The notes: a model not told the origin generated them from the letters alone. A stretch of DNA of 64,000 nucleotides from Thiodiazotropha sp050291245 (GCA_050291245.1 JBNKJP010000069.1:1-64000), one strand, 5' to 3'; positions 8,085 through 17,235 are shown, counted from the first letter of the stretch. Translations and numbers: made by a program.

Positions 8085-10469
8085 ATGTCAAATAATCGAG
8101 TGAATAGTGCGGGTGAAAACTACAGTTTTAGTGACCTTGTCGATGTTGCTGCCTATTCCCAGTTGCTGGAGAGCTTTTTCAAGGCGACCGGTATACCCAA
8201 TGGTCTGGTCGGTCCCGATGGTGAACTGATCACCCAAGCGGGTTGGTGTGACGCCTGTAATCTGTTCCATAGGGTCCATCCCGAGACCAATCGCCAATGC
8301 CAGGAGAGCAACCTCGAACTCATGGGGATCGTTCGAGAAGGGGAGGTTGCCTGCTGTCTGTGTAAAAACGGTCTTTACGACTATGCGACACCGCTTGTGG
8401 TCGAGGGACGCCAGCTGGCTACCCTGTTTCTCGGACAGGTGCTGGATGCGCCTCCCGATCTGGAGTTTTACCGCAACAGAGCCAGGCAGTTCGGTTTCGA
8501 TGAAGAGAATTATCTGAGGGCTATCGAAGCCGTTCCGGTTTTCAGTAAGGCGCAGATGGAAGCGCATATGGAGACCATGGTTGGTGTGGTGCGTATCCTT
8601 GTGTCAAACGGATTGGCCAGGTTGCAGGAGAAAAGGCTTCAAAGTGATCTGAATAGAAGCACCGAGAGACGTATTCAGATGGAGGATTTGCTTGAATTGT
8701 CTCCAGTGGGCATCAGCTGGTGCGATGCCGAGGGAAAGATTGAATATGTCAATCGCCAGTTCACCGAGATGTTCGGTTATACCCTGGATGAAGTGTCTGA
8801 TCTTGAAACCTGGATTGGTAAAGCCTATCCGGCGGCCGGATACCGGCAAGCGGTTGTTGAGCCCTGGGTACAACAGGCGCTGAAGGCTCGTCAATCCGGG
8901 TTGGCGTTGCCAGGGCTGGAGTCAAATATCATCAGCAAGGACGGGCGGCAGCTCAGGGTGTTGTCTCAGGTCAGCTTTGTCGGTGAAAAGCAGCTGGCCA
9001 GTTTCACGGATATTACCGCCTACTGGTTAAGTGAACAACGAAAACGCGCGCACAACTCCATGCTGGAGATGGTGGCTAAGGCGGCGCCCCTATCGGATAT
9101 TCTGCTTGCCATCGTACACACAATCGAAGAAGAAGCCCCTAAATCCCTGTGCAGCGTTCTGTTACTGGATGATGAAGGGAAGCACCTCTATAGCAAAGCT
9201 GCTCCAAGCCTGCCGGTATTCTATAACCAGGCGATCGATGGCCTGGAAATCGGTATGGGTGTGGGTTCCTGTGGTACGGCCGCCTATCTGGGTGAACGGG
9301 TGGTGGTTGAGGATATTGCCATCCATGACTATTGGCAGCCCTATGCCGAACTTGCCCGACGGGCCGGGTTGGGAGCATGCTGGTCTGAACCGATTCTTGC
9401 CTCGAATGGCAAAGTACTGGGAACTTTTGCCATCTACCATTCCAAGCCCGCTGTGCCGGATAGCGATGATGTTGAACGTATTACCTTTGCCGCCAATATG
9501 GCGGCGATCGCCATAGAAAATCGCAACACCCGCGAGGCGTTGATCCGCAGAGAGCGTGAGTTTCGCACCTTGGCCGAAAATTCCCCCCTCAACATTTCTC
9601 GTTATGATCGAGAGGGACGCATTATCTATTGCAATCCTAAGCTTGCTGCCACGGTTTCGCTGCCGATAGAGGAAATTGTGGGTACGAGGCTATCTGATTT
9701 TCCCGATCCGAATTTCAATCGAATGCTTCATGCTGCTATCAAACAAACACTGCAAAGCGGAGAGGAGTGCTTACATGAGATGGAGGTGCCTGTGAAAGGA
9801 GGCGCCTCACAGATACATCTTATTCATATGGTACCCGAGCGGGATGAGACCGGCGCGGTTGTGGGTGTGCTTGCCGCCGGTCTTGATATTAGTGAGCGTA
9901 AACGCCTGGAACGGGAACTGGAGCGCCAGGCTCGCATCGACTATCTTACCGGTTTATACAATCGGCGCCATTTTATTGATATGGCTAAACAGGAGTTGAT
10001 ACGGCTCAATCGATACGGTGGCGAGCTTTCACTGATTATGTTCGACATCGACTATTTTAAGCGTATCAATGACACCTATGGACACAATGTCGGCGATCTT
10101 GTGCTGCAAAAGATCGCCCATGTGAGTCGCGAGAACCTGCGTGAGATCGATACCATAGGACGTATTGGTGGCGAGGAGTTTGTCGCACTGCAGCCGCAAA
10201 CAAGTCAGAAACAGGCGTATCAAACCGCAGAAAGACTTCGTCGCGCCCTTGCCGGCAGTGAAGTTAAACTGGAAAATGGATCCATCCTTCATTTTACCTC
10301 CTCATTCGGCGTTCTAAGCATAAAATCCGAGAAGAACCAGCAAGGAGATACTCCGGGTATCGACGACCTGTTGACCTGGGTGGATACCGCGTTGTACCAG
10401 GCCAAGGAGAATGGGCGTAATCGAGTCTGTCTGTGCCAGGATTGTCACGATTTTAGGAGGCCAACATAA
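8085..10469 (+). CDS. Diguanylate cyclase with PocR, PAS, GAF and PAS sensor domains
   Basis: Soluble 794-residue sensor enzyme that makes c-di-GMP from two GTP. Residues about 15-190 form a PocR ligand-binding domain with many cysteines (GWCDACNLFH, NRQCQESN, CCLCKNGLYDYATPL), a pattern typical of PocR. A PAS domain follows (about 190-310), then a GAF domain (about 330-480, GVGSCGTAAYLGERVVVEDI), a second PAS (about 490-610) and a GGDEF domain with the motif GRIGGEEF. The sequence REID five residues before GGEEF is a good RxxD inhibitory site, so product feedback is expected. A GTG at 8079 is also possible, but GAGAG lies correctly for ATG 8085. There is no EAL domain. The gene stands alone, upstream of bchE. 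Confidence 0.88.
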   Translation: MSNNRVNSAGENYSFSDLVDVAAYSQLLESFFKATGIPNGLVGPDGELITQAGWCDACNLFHRVHPETNRQCQESNLELMGIVREGEVACCLCKNGLYDYATPLVVEGRQLATLFLGQVLDAPPDLEFYRNRARQFGFDEENYLRAIEAVPVFSKAQMEAHMETMVGVVRILVSNGLARLQEKRLQSDLNRSTERRIQMEDLLELSPVGISWCDAEGKIEYVNRQFTEMFGYTLDEVSDLETWIGKAYPAAGYRQAVVEPWVQQALKARQSGLALPGLESNIISKDGRQLRVLSQVSFVGEKQLASFTDITAYWLSEQRKRAHNSMLEMVAKAAPLSDILLAIVHTIEEEAPKSLCSVLLLDDEGKHLYSKAAPSLPVFYNQAIDGLEIGMGVGSCGTAAYLGERVVVEDIAIHDYWQPYAELARRAGLGACWSEPILASNGKVLGTFAIYHSKPAVPDSDDVERITFAANMAAIAIENRNTREALIRREREFRTLAENSPLNISRYDREGRIIYCNPKLAATVSLPIEEIVGTRLSDFPDPNFNRMLHAAIKQTLQSGEECLHEMEVPVKGGASQIHLIHMVPERDETGAVVGVLAAGLDISERKRLERELERQARIDYLTGLYNRRHFIDMAKQELIRLNRYGGELSLIMFDIDYFKRINDTYGHNVGDLVLQKIAHVSRENLREIDTIGRIGGEEFVALQPQTSQKQAYQTAERLRRALAGSEVKLENGSILHFTSSFGVLSIKSEKNQQGDTPGIDDLLTWVDTALYQAKENGRNRVCLCQDCHDFRRPT

Positions 10470-10505
10470 ATCTATTGGCGCTTAATTGAGCCAAAATCCA
10501 CCGTC

Positions 10506-10525
10506 ATCCCGGCGTATGCCGGGAT
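10506..10525. repeat. Palindromic repeat ATCCCGGC-GTAT-GCCGGGAT
   Basis: Perfect 8-bp arms around GTAT. It is followed by GGAATCCTGGAAGGTGCGATA, whose last part resembles sequence beside the related palindromes at 49880 and 57203. It lies in the 245-base gap before bchE and belongs to a dispersed intergenic repeat family. Confidence 0.7.
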
Positions 10526-10714
10526 CCGGAATCCTGGAAGGTGCGATAATCTTGGATGTTGTCCATGTTTTGCGCGCCTTTGCGGGGTTTACCCGCTGCG
10601 TGGCTCCGTTGCTTGAAGACTCGGGCTGACATTCCTCAGCGAATCCACACACTCACCACATCATAACCACATATCGAAATGCCATAGTAATTCTCCGAAA
10701 GAGGGAGAAGTATT

Positions 10715-12352
10715 ATGCGTATTCTATTGGTCAACCCACCCCATACGGCGATTGGCAGTCGTATTCCAGATGAATCCTTGCCGCCACTGGGCCTGTTAGC
10801 GATTGGCGGTCCGCTGATTGATGACGGACATGAGGTGCAGTTGCTCGACGCCGACGTTGGGCCGCTTGAAATCGATGTAATCGTGAAAAGGGTCCAGGAT
10901 GAGTGTCCTGATGCGATTTTGATTGGGCACTCTGGTTCGACGTCCGCTCATCCCACTGTCTGTGAGCTCAGCCGCCGCTTTCGATTGGTTTTGCCGCAGG
11001 TAGTCATTATTTATGGCGGTGTGTTTCCCTCCTATCACTATCGAGAAATACTGCAGCAGGAGCCACACATCGATATGGTGGTTCGGGGCGAGGGTGAAGA
11101 GACAACCCGGAGGTTGATGCGGGTTATCGACAAGGGTGGAAATCTTGAGGCGGTCGCGGGTATCGCTTTCCTGAGAGACGGGGAAGTGATCGAAACGCCG
11201 CCCGCCGCGATGATCGATGACCTCGATGCGTACCGTGTCGGCTGGGAGCTGGTGGATCTCAGGCGCTACAGCTATTACGGGGGCAGGCGCGCAGTGGTCA
11301 TACAGTTCTCCCGGGGATGTCCGCATCAATGCAACTATTGCGGTCAACGGGGATTCTGGGGTAAGTGGCGACATCGTGATCCGCGGAAATTTGCCGCGGA
11401 GATCGCTTGGTTGTACCGCACACAGGGTGTGGTGCTGTTTAATCTGGCGGATGAAAACCCAACGGTCAGTAAGCGTGTCTGGCGGGAATTATGTGAAGCA
11501 ATTATTGCGGAAAATATTCCGGTAACGATGATAGGCTCGACCCGTGCCGGTGATATTGTCAGGGATGCGGATATCCTGCATCTCTACCGCCTGGCGGGCG
11601 TTGAGCGATTCCTTTTGGGTATTGAAAACACCGATTCGGCGACTCTTGATAGAATTAATAAGGGAACAACCCAGACAATCGATCGCGAAGCCATACGCCT
11701 GTTACGCCACCACGGCATCCTTTCCCTGGTTACCTGGGTTACCGATTTTGAGGAGGTTACTGATCGCGACTTTCTACATTCGCTTCGGCAACTGCTTTCG
11801 TATGATCCTGATCAGATCATGCCGTTGTACATCACTCCCCATCGCTGGACCTCCTATTACCGGATGGCCTCGCAACGCCGCGTTATTCAAACGGATCAGC
11901 GTTTCTGGGACTATAAGCATCAGGTGTTGGCGACGCGCTACATGAGCCCATTGAGAATATTTCTATGGGTTAAGTTTATAGAGGCGGTGCTTCAGCTTCG
12001 CCCCAAGGCTTTGTGGCGATCCCTGTTTCAACCCGATATTGCCGCACGAGCAGGTATGCGTTGGTATACCAAAATGGGCAGACGGGTTTGGCCGCATGAG
12101 TTTATCGGGTTCTTTTTTCGTGAACGCCGCACGCGTCATGGCCCGGTTTTGGAATCATTTTGGGGTGCATCTCAGGACCATCTGGATACTCCCATGCTCA
12201 TCAGGACGAAAGGTCGGAAGGCTATCGCCAAAACACGTTTGTTAAGCAAACGGATCATGGATGCGTCCTGCCTTGCGAGGGTGAACTGTGAACGCTCCCA
12301 GACTGATGAGGATCCGGAGAACGATTGCGGCCGAGTACTGCGAGAGGTGTGA
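10715..12352 (+). CDS. bchE: BchE-like radical SAM/B12 anaerobic Mg-protoporphyrin IX monomethyl ester cyclase
   Basis: BchE closes the fifth ring of bacteriochlorophyll without oxygen. The 545-residue protein starts MRILLVNPPHTAIGSRIPDE, as BchE proteins do. An N-terminal cobalamin-binding region (about 1-160, with GHSGSTSAHP and YGGVFPSYH) is followed by a radical SAM core with C202-x3-C206-x2-C209 (SRGCPHQCNYCGQRGFW). The BchE blocks DENPTVSKRVW, IGSTRAGDIVRDADILHLY and PHRWTSYYR come next, then the C-terminal YTKMGRRVWPHE. GAGGGAG lies upstream of the ATG. No other photosynthesis gene lies in the window, so it may serve phototrophy encoded elsewhere, be a relic, or act on another porphyrin. 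The neighbours (a cyclase and a transporter) give no pathway context. Confidence 0.82.
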   Translation: MRILLVNPPHTAIGSRIPDESLPPLGLLAIGGPLIDDGHEVQLLDADVGPLEIDVIVKRVQDECPDAILIGHSGSTSAHPTVCELSRRFRLVLPQVVIIYGGVFPSYHYREILQQEPHIDMVVRGEGEETTRRLMRVIDKGGNLEAVAGIAFLRDGEVIETPPAAMIDDLDAYRVGWELVDLRRYSYYGGRRAVVIQFSRGCPHQCNYCGQRGFWGKWRHRDPRKFAAEIAWLYRTQGVVLFNLADENPTVSKRVWRELCEAIIAENIPVTMIGSTRAGDIVRDADILHLYRLAGVERFLLGIENTDSATLDRINKGTTQTIDREAIRLLRHHGILSLVTWVTDFEEVTDRDFLHSLRQLLSYDPDQIMPLYITPHRWTSYYRMASQRRVIQTDQRFWDYKHQVLATRYMSPLRIFLWVKFIEAVLQLRPKALWRSLFQPDIAARAGMRWYTKMGRRVWPHEFIGFFFRERRTRHGPVLESFWGASQDHLDTPMLIRTKGRKAIAKTRLLSKRIMDASCLARVNCERSQTDEDPENDCGRVLREV

Positions 12353-12368
12353 CGCCGAACCCTGGGGA

Positions 12369-13313
12369 TTATTGATACAGTTTCGTTAAAAACCACAACC
12401 AGGCGCTGACACTGACCACCGAACTCGCCGTGGCCAGCAGGACGGTACTGGCGGCGACACTCTGTCCCCGCTGATACAGGGTGGCAAACAGGTAGCTGTT
12501 GATGCCCGGGGCCATGGCGGCAATCAACACGGCGCTGCGGGCAACCACTGGATCGACTTGCAACAGCTGGCATAACAGCAGTGTCACTAGCGGGTGCACA
12601 ATCAGGGAGAAGAGACTGAGCGTCCCGATCTGCCCCAGATCAGCGGCGATGTGGTAGCGGGTCAAAATGCCCCCCAGGGCAAACAATGCGATCGGTAGCG
12701 CGGAGTCGCTGAGGATGTCGACCGCGGAGCTCAGTACCGTGGGTAGCGCTACACCGCTCAGATTGACCAAAAATCCGAGACCTATGCCGATCATCAGGCT
12801 GTTGCGAAACATAGCCCGTAGAACCACGATAAGCGTTGCGCGCCAGGTCCTGCCATCGGAACGAATCACCTCCATGGATGTAATGCCCAACAGATAACAG
12901 AAAGGGGCGTGAATCGAAATGATGGTATATGCGGTAGTCAGATTGTCCGCACCCCAGGCCCGTTCCGAGATCGGCAGGCCGAGTAGTACGGAGTTGGAAA
13001 ACAGTGCCGAGAATCCGACCGCGACCGATTCACCCGGGGTGCGTCCGAAGATTTTCCATGCTGAGTATCCGGCCAGAAAGAAACTGACTGAAGCGCCGCT
13101 GTAGAACGACAGCATAACCCGCCAGTCGTAGGCGCTGCCCAGATCGAGATTCGATGTGGCGCGAAACAGCAGGCAGGGTACTGCAAGCTGAACCGCGAAT
13201 TTCATCAGGGCATCGGTCAGGCTATCCGGGAAGAAACCTTGACGAATCAATGTGTAGCCACTACCGATGACGAGAAATACGGGGCCGACAGTATTGAGAA
13301 TCTGCAACAGCAT
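12369..13313 (-). CDS. AEC-family (auxin efflux carrier-like) permease
   Basis: Inner-membrane transporter of 314 residues with about ten hydrophobic segments in two halves, as in the AEC/PF03547 family. Recognisable stretches are LVIGSGYTLIRQGFF near the N-terminus, ALFSNSVLLGLPISERAWG in the first half, LFALGGILTRYHI, and VLIAAMAPGINSYLFATLYQRG near the end. Relatives export or import small organic acids or malonate-like compounds; the substrate cannot be read here. It converges with bchE, with only 16 bases between stops. The ribosome site before the ATG is weak. Confidence 0.8.
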   Translation of the reverse strand: MLLQILNTVGPVFLVIGSGYTLIRQGFFPDSLTDALMKFAVQLAVPCLLFRATSNLDLGSAYDWRVMLSFYSGASVSFFLAGYSAWKIFGRTPGESVAVGFSALFSNSVLLGLPISERAWGADNLTTAYTIISIHAPFCYLLGITSMEVIRSDGRTWRATLIVVLRAMFRNSLMIGIGLGFLVNLSGVALPTVLSSAVDILSDSALPIALFALGGILTRYHIAADLGQIGTLSLFSLIVHPLVTLLLCQLLQVDPVVARSAVLIAAMAPGINSYLFATLYQRGQSVAASTVLLATASSVVSVSAWLWFLTKLYQ

Positions 13314-13530
13314 GCCACGAAATACCTAAAACGAAAAACCCAGTATTCTACGCCACTGGATACCCGTTATGGGATTCGCAGTGTCGTCGATTCATCGATA
13401 TTGCTCATGAATGTCATGAGGCAGCCCCTGTTTATCTCACCCAAAACGCTTCTAATAATGGCTCCCTTGCGGGACGGGCTCGCCAACGAGCGCGATCTTG
13501 ACGCAAAATCCACCCTATGGAGACGTGCCA

Positions 13531-13878
13531 GTGAAACCACCCAAGCATGAAATCCCGGGTACCACCATCTTTGATGGTTCGGTGGCCCGCACGGGCTATG
13601 CCCTGAACAAGATGTGCTACTCCTTCAATGAGGAGGCCAATCGCCAGGAGTTTCTCAAAGACGAGGACGCATACTGCGCCAAATACGGTCTCAACGAACA
13701 ACAGCGTCAGGCCATTGCCAACAAAAATGTGCTGGAACTGCTCGCCGCCGGTGGTAATGCCTACTACCTGGCCAAGTTCGGCGGCATTTTTGGTCTGGAT
13801 ATGCAGGATATCGGTGCTCAGCAGACCGGTATGAGCAAAGAAGAGTTCAAAGCAAAGCTCGTTGCGGCGGGGAGATAG
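13531..13878 (+). CDS. LigA-type small subunit of an extradiol ring-cleavage dioxygenase
   Basis: Small alpha subunit of a class III extradiol dioxygenase, closing the active site of LigB-type partners. It resembles protocatechuate 4,5-dioxygenase LigA: IPGTTIFDGSVARTGYALNKMCYSF at the start and GGNAYYLAKFGGIFGLDMQDIG in the middle. It is shorter (115 residues) than the second LigA in this window (148). GGAGA at 13519-13523 favours the GTG at 13531; other in-frame starts at 13498 and 13525 have no good ribosome site. The LigB-type gene follows after four bases. Protocatechuate, gallate or a methoxylated relative could be the substrate. Confidence 0.82.
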   Translation: MKPPKHEIPGTTIFDGSVARTGYALNKMCYSFNEEANRQEFLKDEDAYCAKYGLNEQQRQAIANKNVLELLAAGGNAYYLAKFGGIFGLDMQDIGAQQTGMSKEEFKAKLVAAGR

Positions 13879-13882
13879 ACAA

Positions 13883-14722
13883 ATGGCCAAGATCGTAGGT
13901 GCAATCACCACATCCCATGTGCCCGCCATCGGCGGTGCCATTCACAAAGGGCTGCAGGAAGAGCCTTACTGGAAGCCCTTTTTCGACGGATTTCCGCCGA
14001 TTCGCGAGTGGCTTGCGCGGGTCAAGCCCGATGTGGCCATCATCGTCTCCAATGACCATGGTCTCAACTTCTTCCTCGACAAGATGCCGACCTTCGCCAT
14101 TGGTGTGGCCCCCGAGTATCAGAATGCCGACGAGGGTTGGGGGATTCCGGTGCTGCCGCCATTCCCGGGCGATGAGGACCTTTCCTGGCACATCGCCGAA
14201 TCGCTGATTGGGGATGAGTTCGACATGGTGACCTGCCAGGAGATGAAGGTGGACCACTCCTTCACGCTGCCTTTGGCACTGCTCTATCCGGATCAGAACT
14301 GGCCGGTGAAGACGATCCCCATCTGTGTCAACACGGTGCTCTTCCCGACCCCATCCGCTAAGCGCTGCTACAAGCTTGGGCAGGCGATCGGCCGTGCCGT
14401 GGAGGCTTTCGAGGGTGATCAGAAGGTCCTGATCATCGGTACCGGTGGTCTTTCTCACCAGTTGGAGGGGGAGCGCGCGGGACACATCAACAAGCCGTTC
14501 GATCTGAAATTCATGGAGAGCATGACCGCCGACCCGACCTGGGCGACCCAGTACTCCGATCGGGAGATCGTCGAGCATGTGGGGACTCAGGGCATTGAGT
14601 TGCTCAACTGGCTGGTTGCTCGCGGCGCTATGTCGGGGGAGGTGAGCGTGGCGCACTCCAACTACCATATCCCGATTTCCAATACTGCTGCAGCTACCAT
14701 GCTTATGGAGCATCACGGCTGA
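13883..14722 (+). CDS. LigB-type catalytic subunit of an extradiol ring-cleavage dioxygenase
   Basis: Iron(II)-dependent catalytic subunit, 279 residues, that opens catechol-type rings at the meta position. The iron ligands H12 (TSHVPA), H59 (SNDHG) and E239 (GIELLNW), and the catalytic H192 (GTGGLSHQ), are all in place. GGGGAGA upstream sets the ATG at 13883. It differs strongly from the second LigB at 22747-23610, so the two sets are paralogues with perhaps different substrates. A strong terminator hairpin follows the gene. It is probably induced by the divergent or neighbouring AraC regulator, but this is inference. Assigning protocatechuate versus gallate needs a tree. Confidence 0.85.
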   Translation: MAKIVGAITTSHVPAIGGAIHKGLQEEPYWKPFFDGFPPIREWLARVKPDVAIIVSNDHGLNFFLDKMPTFAIGVAPEYQNADEGWGIPVLPPFPGDEDLSWHIAESLIGDEFDMVTCQEMKVDHSFTLPLALLYPDQNWPVKTIPICVNTVLFPTPSAKRCYKLGQAIGRAVEAFEGDQKVLIIGTGGLSHQLEGERAGHINKPFDLKFMESMTADPTWATQYSDREIVEHVGTQGIELLNWLVARGAMSGEVSVAHSNYHIPISNTAAATMLMEHHG

Positions 14723-14739
14723 CCCAGGCACAGAAGTGG

Positions 14740-14770
14740 CCGGGTGTGGCTATGGCCGCACCCGGACCTT
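14740..14770 (+). terminator. Terminator hairpin after the first ligAB pair
   Basis: CCGGGTGTGGC pairs with GCCGCACCCGG around TATG with one G-T pair, followed by ACCTTTCT. It lies between convergent genes and could serve both, although the T-run is short. Confidence 0.6.
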
Positions 14771-14816
14771 TCTAAGTGACCTGTTTACTATTAGTTTCCG
14801 GGTTGCGTAACATATT

Positions 14817-15761
14817 CTACGCCAGCCTGCTATGTTGTTCGCGGCGAAAGTGCGCGGGCGTCATTCCGGTGCGTTTTTTAAAAAAGCGGTTGAAGTAGGC
14901 CGGATCCTCAAAGCCCAGTTCATAGGCCAGCCGTTGCACCGGCGCCGCAATATAAACCAGTCTCCGCCGGGCCTCCAACAGTAGCCGCTCTTGGGTGATC
15001 TCGAATGCGGAACGCCCGGTCAGTGACTTACTCAGACGATTGAGTTTAGAGGGTGTGATACTCAACGCCACCGCATAGTCTGCAACGTTCCAATGATTCA
15101 AATAGTGTTGCTCCACCAGGGCGCGAAAACGGGTGAATAACTCCGCGCGCCCCCCGGGAGCGCGCATATCCAGATGCTGTGATGCCAGTTGACGTTCGAT
15201 CAGCAACAGAACGCTTTTGGCCAGCCATTCGGTCAACGAGGCCTGTCCCCGCCGCAGGTTCTGAAATTCCGCAAGCAGATGTTCGAGCAGGTCTTCGATG
15301 GTCTGGGTCGCGGTTTGGTCGATGGACAGGTCGATGGAACGGGGCTCCAGGAAGAAGGTGTCGAACAGGGCTCGTCCCCGAGGTGAGGTCGCCTCGAGGA
15401 TCATCGATTCCGAGAGGGTCAGGACATAACCGTATGTGCCTGGCTTGAACTTGAAGGCGTGGATGGTTGCGGGCGGGATGACGATGGCTCGGGGGGGGGC
15501 GGTCGTAATGATCGTATCGTCCAAGTGGACCTCTCCACCCCCTCGCAAGATTATGACGCTTTGCAACAAACCCCGGTGGGTGTGGGAATCGATCTCCCAG
15601 TCGTAGAGCCGGGATCGTGCGGCAATGCTCTCAATATGGATAAATGTAGTGTCATCACTTTCACGTTCTTCACCATAGAGGCTGTAAAGCGGAACGGTAT
15701 CGAGCCGTTCCGATCTGCTCAGAGCGTTTGACAAGGGTTCGTTTCCCGGCTTTGAAGACAA
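14817..15761 (-). CDS. AraC-family regulator, PobR/PobC-like
   Basis: Transcription regulator of up to 314 residues. An N-terminal cupin-like ligand domain (HTHRGLLQSVIILRGGGEVHLDD, then PPATIHAFKF) precedes a C-terminal double helix-turn-helix ending in LGFEDPAYFNRFFKKRTGMTPAHFRRE. This layout is that of PobC/HpaA-type activators of aromatic catabolism. The longest frame starts with TTG at 15761 with no good ribosome site; an internal TTG 27 bases later, after GGGAA, is an alternative, so the start is uncertain. It is divergent from the P450-ferredoxin-reductase operon, which it probably controls, and converges on the first ligAB pair. Confidence 0.82.
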   Translation of the reverse strand: MSSKPGNEPLSNALSRSERLDTVPLYSLYGEERESDDTTFIHIESIAARSRLYDWEIDSHTHRGLLQSVIILRGGGEVHLDDTIITTAPPRAIVIPPATIHAFKFKPGTYGYVLTLSESMILEATSPRGRALFDTFFLEPRSIDLSIDQTATQTIEDLLEHLLAEFQNLRRGQASLTEWLAKSVLLLIERQLASQHLDMRAPGGRAELFTRFRALVEQHYLNHWNVADYAVALSITPSKLNRLSKSLTGRSAFEITQERLLLEARRRLVYIAAPVQRLAYELGFEDPAYFNRFFKKRTGMTPAHFRREQHSRLA

Positions 15762-15936
15762 TAATGAATGTATAAATAGTACAATTTTTCATTCCGATCG
15801 TCCATTCAAGACAGCTTGTGTATGAGCCAGACTGGATAGCCATCTGGACGGGAATCAGATGTCCTGAATGCCATCCATTCTTAACTGCCGGTTTCGAAAA
15901 TCCTGGCGCAATGCTTCGACTACAACGGAGGACAAT

Positions 15937-17127
15937 ATGTCGCAACAGCCCCAAACCATCAGCACGGACCCCTTTGATCTCTACTCACCGGAATTTGATG
16001 CCGATCCCTATCCGGTCTATGCGGAGTTGATGGAAAACCAGCCCTGCTATTGGAGTGAGATCGCCGGCAAGTGGGTGCTGACCCGTTACGCTGACGTCTT
16101 TGAGGCCCTGCATAATTGGCAGCAATTTTCCTCGGCACAGGGCAATCTGGTTGACGAGTTGCCCGGTCGGGCCGGCAATACCCTAGGTTCCATGGATCCG
16201 CCACGTCATGACCAGGTGCGTTCGGTGGTTCACTCCGTGTTCGCGAAACGTAATCTCGACCATATGGTCGAACCCATTCGTGCGCTGACCAACGCGGCCC
16301 TCGATGGCGTGGAAGGGCAGCCGGTGTTCGATTTCTCCAATGATGTGTCGGCTAAGGTTACGGTAGGGCTGCTGTGTGCGCTCATGGGGCTGCCCGACGG
16401 CGACAACGCCACCCTGCGGGATATGGCGCTGACCATGGCCCAGACCGATCCGGTCACGCGCCAGAAAGGACCGGAACATATCGCCGCTTTCGATTGGGTG
16501 AAAGCGTATGCGGAGAAGGCCATACGCGAGCGTGAGAAACAGCCTGGCGATGACATCATCAGCCAGATGCTGACTACTGAAGTGGATGGCACCACGCTAA
16601 CCTTCGCGGAAGTACAGACGACCATGACGACCCTGATCATGGCTGGGGTCGAATCACTCTCCGGTTTTCTCTCCATGATGGCGCTCAATCTGGCGGATTT
16701 CCCAGAAGCCCGGCGCGAACTGGTGGCGAATCCGGATTTGATTCCAGGGGCCATCGAGGAGTCACTGCGCTATAACACCACCGCCCAGCGTTTTCGCCGG
16801 GTATTGCCCCAGGATCTTGAGCTGCATGGCCAGAAGATGAAGGCAGGGGACTTTGTCATTCTCTGTTACGGTGCCGCCAACCGGGATCCACGCAAGTTTG
16901 AAAATCCCGATGTGTTCGATATTCATCGCAATCCGAGGGGCCATCTTGGTTTCGGCGGTGGTGTGCACCTGTGTCTTGGAGCGGCGATCGGTCGGTTGGC
17001 CGCCAAGGTGTTCTTCGAAGAGTTCCTTAAACGTATTCCCGAATTTACCCGTACCGACGATCCGATGCAGTGGGTATCGTCATCAAATTTCCGCAGTCCC
17101 CTCGATATGAAACTGAAACGGGGCTGA
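15937..17127 (+). CDS. Cytochrome P450, class I, substrate unknown
   Basis: Soluble bacterial P450 of 396 residues. The haem-binding loop is FGGGVHLCLGAAIG with C346 as thiolate ligand, and the family's ExxR pair appears as EESLR. The I-helix reads AGVES (236-240) where most P450s have AG-x-D/E-T, so serine replaces the usual threonine at the proton-delivery site. GGAGGA sets the ATG at 15937. Ferredoxin and ferredoxin reductase genes follow, making a complete three-part system. The aromatic island suggests hydroxylation or O-demethylation of a methoxylated or alkyl aromatic acid, but I cannot place it in a known CYP family. Confidence 0.88.
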   Translation: MSQQPQTISTDPFDLYSPEFDADPYPVYAELMENQPCYWSEIAGKWVLTRYADVFEALHNWQQFSSAQGNLVDELPGRAGNTLGSMDPPRHDQVRSVVHSVFAKRNLDHMVEPIRALTNAALDGVEGQPVFDFSNDVSAKVTVGLLCALMGLPDGDNATLRDMALTMAQTDPVTRQKGPEHIAAFDWVKAYAEKAIREREKQPGDDIISQMLTTEVDGTTLTFAEVQTTMTTLIMAGVESLSGFLSMMALNLADFPEARRELVANPDLIPGAIEESLRYNTTAQRFRRVLPQDLELHGQKMKAGDFVILCYGAANRDPRKFENPDVFDIHRNPRGHLGFGGGVHLCLGAAIGRLAAKVFFEEFLKRIPEFTRTDDPMQWVSSSNFRSPLDMKLKRG

Positions 17128-17151
17128 CCGACGGCTCAATACAACCAAGCG

Positions 17152-17187
17152 GAAACGGGAAGCCAGCATTCGATGGCTTCCCGTTTC
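17152..17187 (+). other. Perfect 13-bp hairpin between P450 and ferredoxin genes
   Basis: GAAACGGGAAGCC pairs without mismatch with GGCTTCCCGTTTC across a 10-base loop. No T-run follows, so it is more likely a mRNA processing or stabilising stem than a terminator. It could set different levels for the P450 and its redox partners. Confidence 0.65.
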
Positions 17188-17235
17188 GATCTCACAAAGT
17201 AAACGATCAACGACTGATTCAGGAGGCAAATCACC

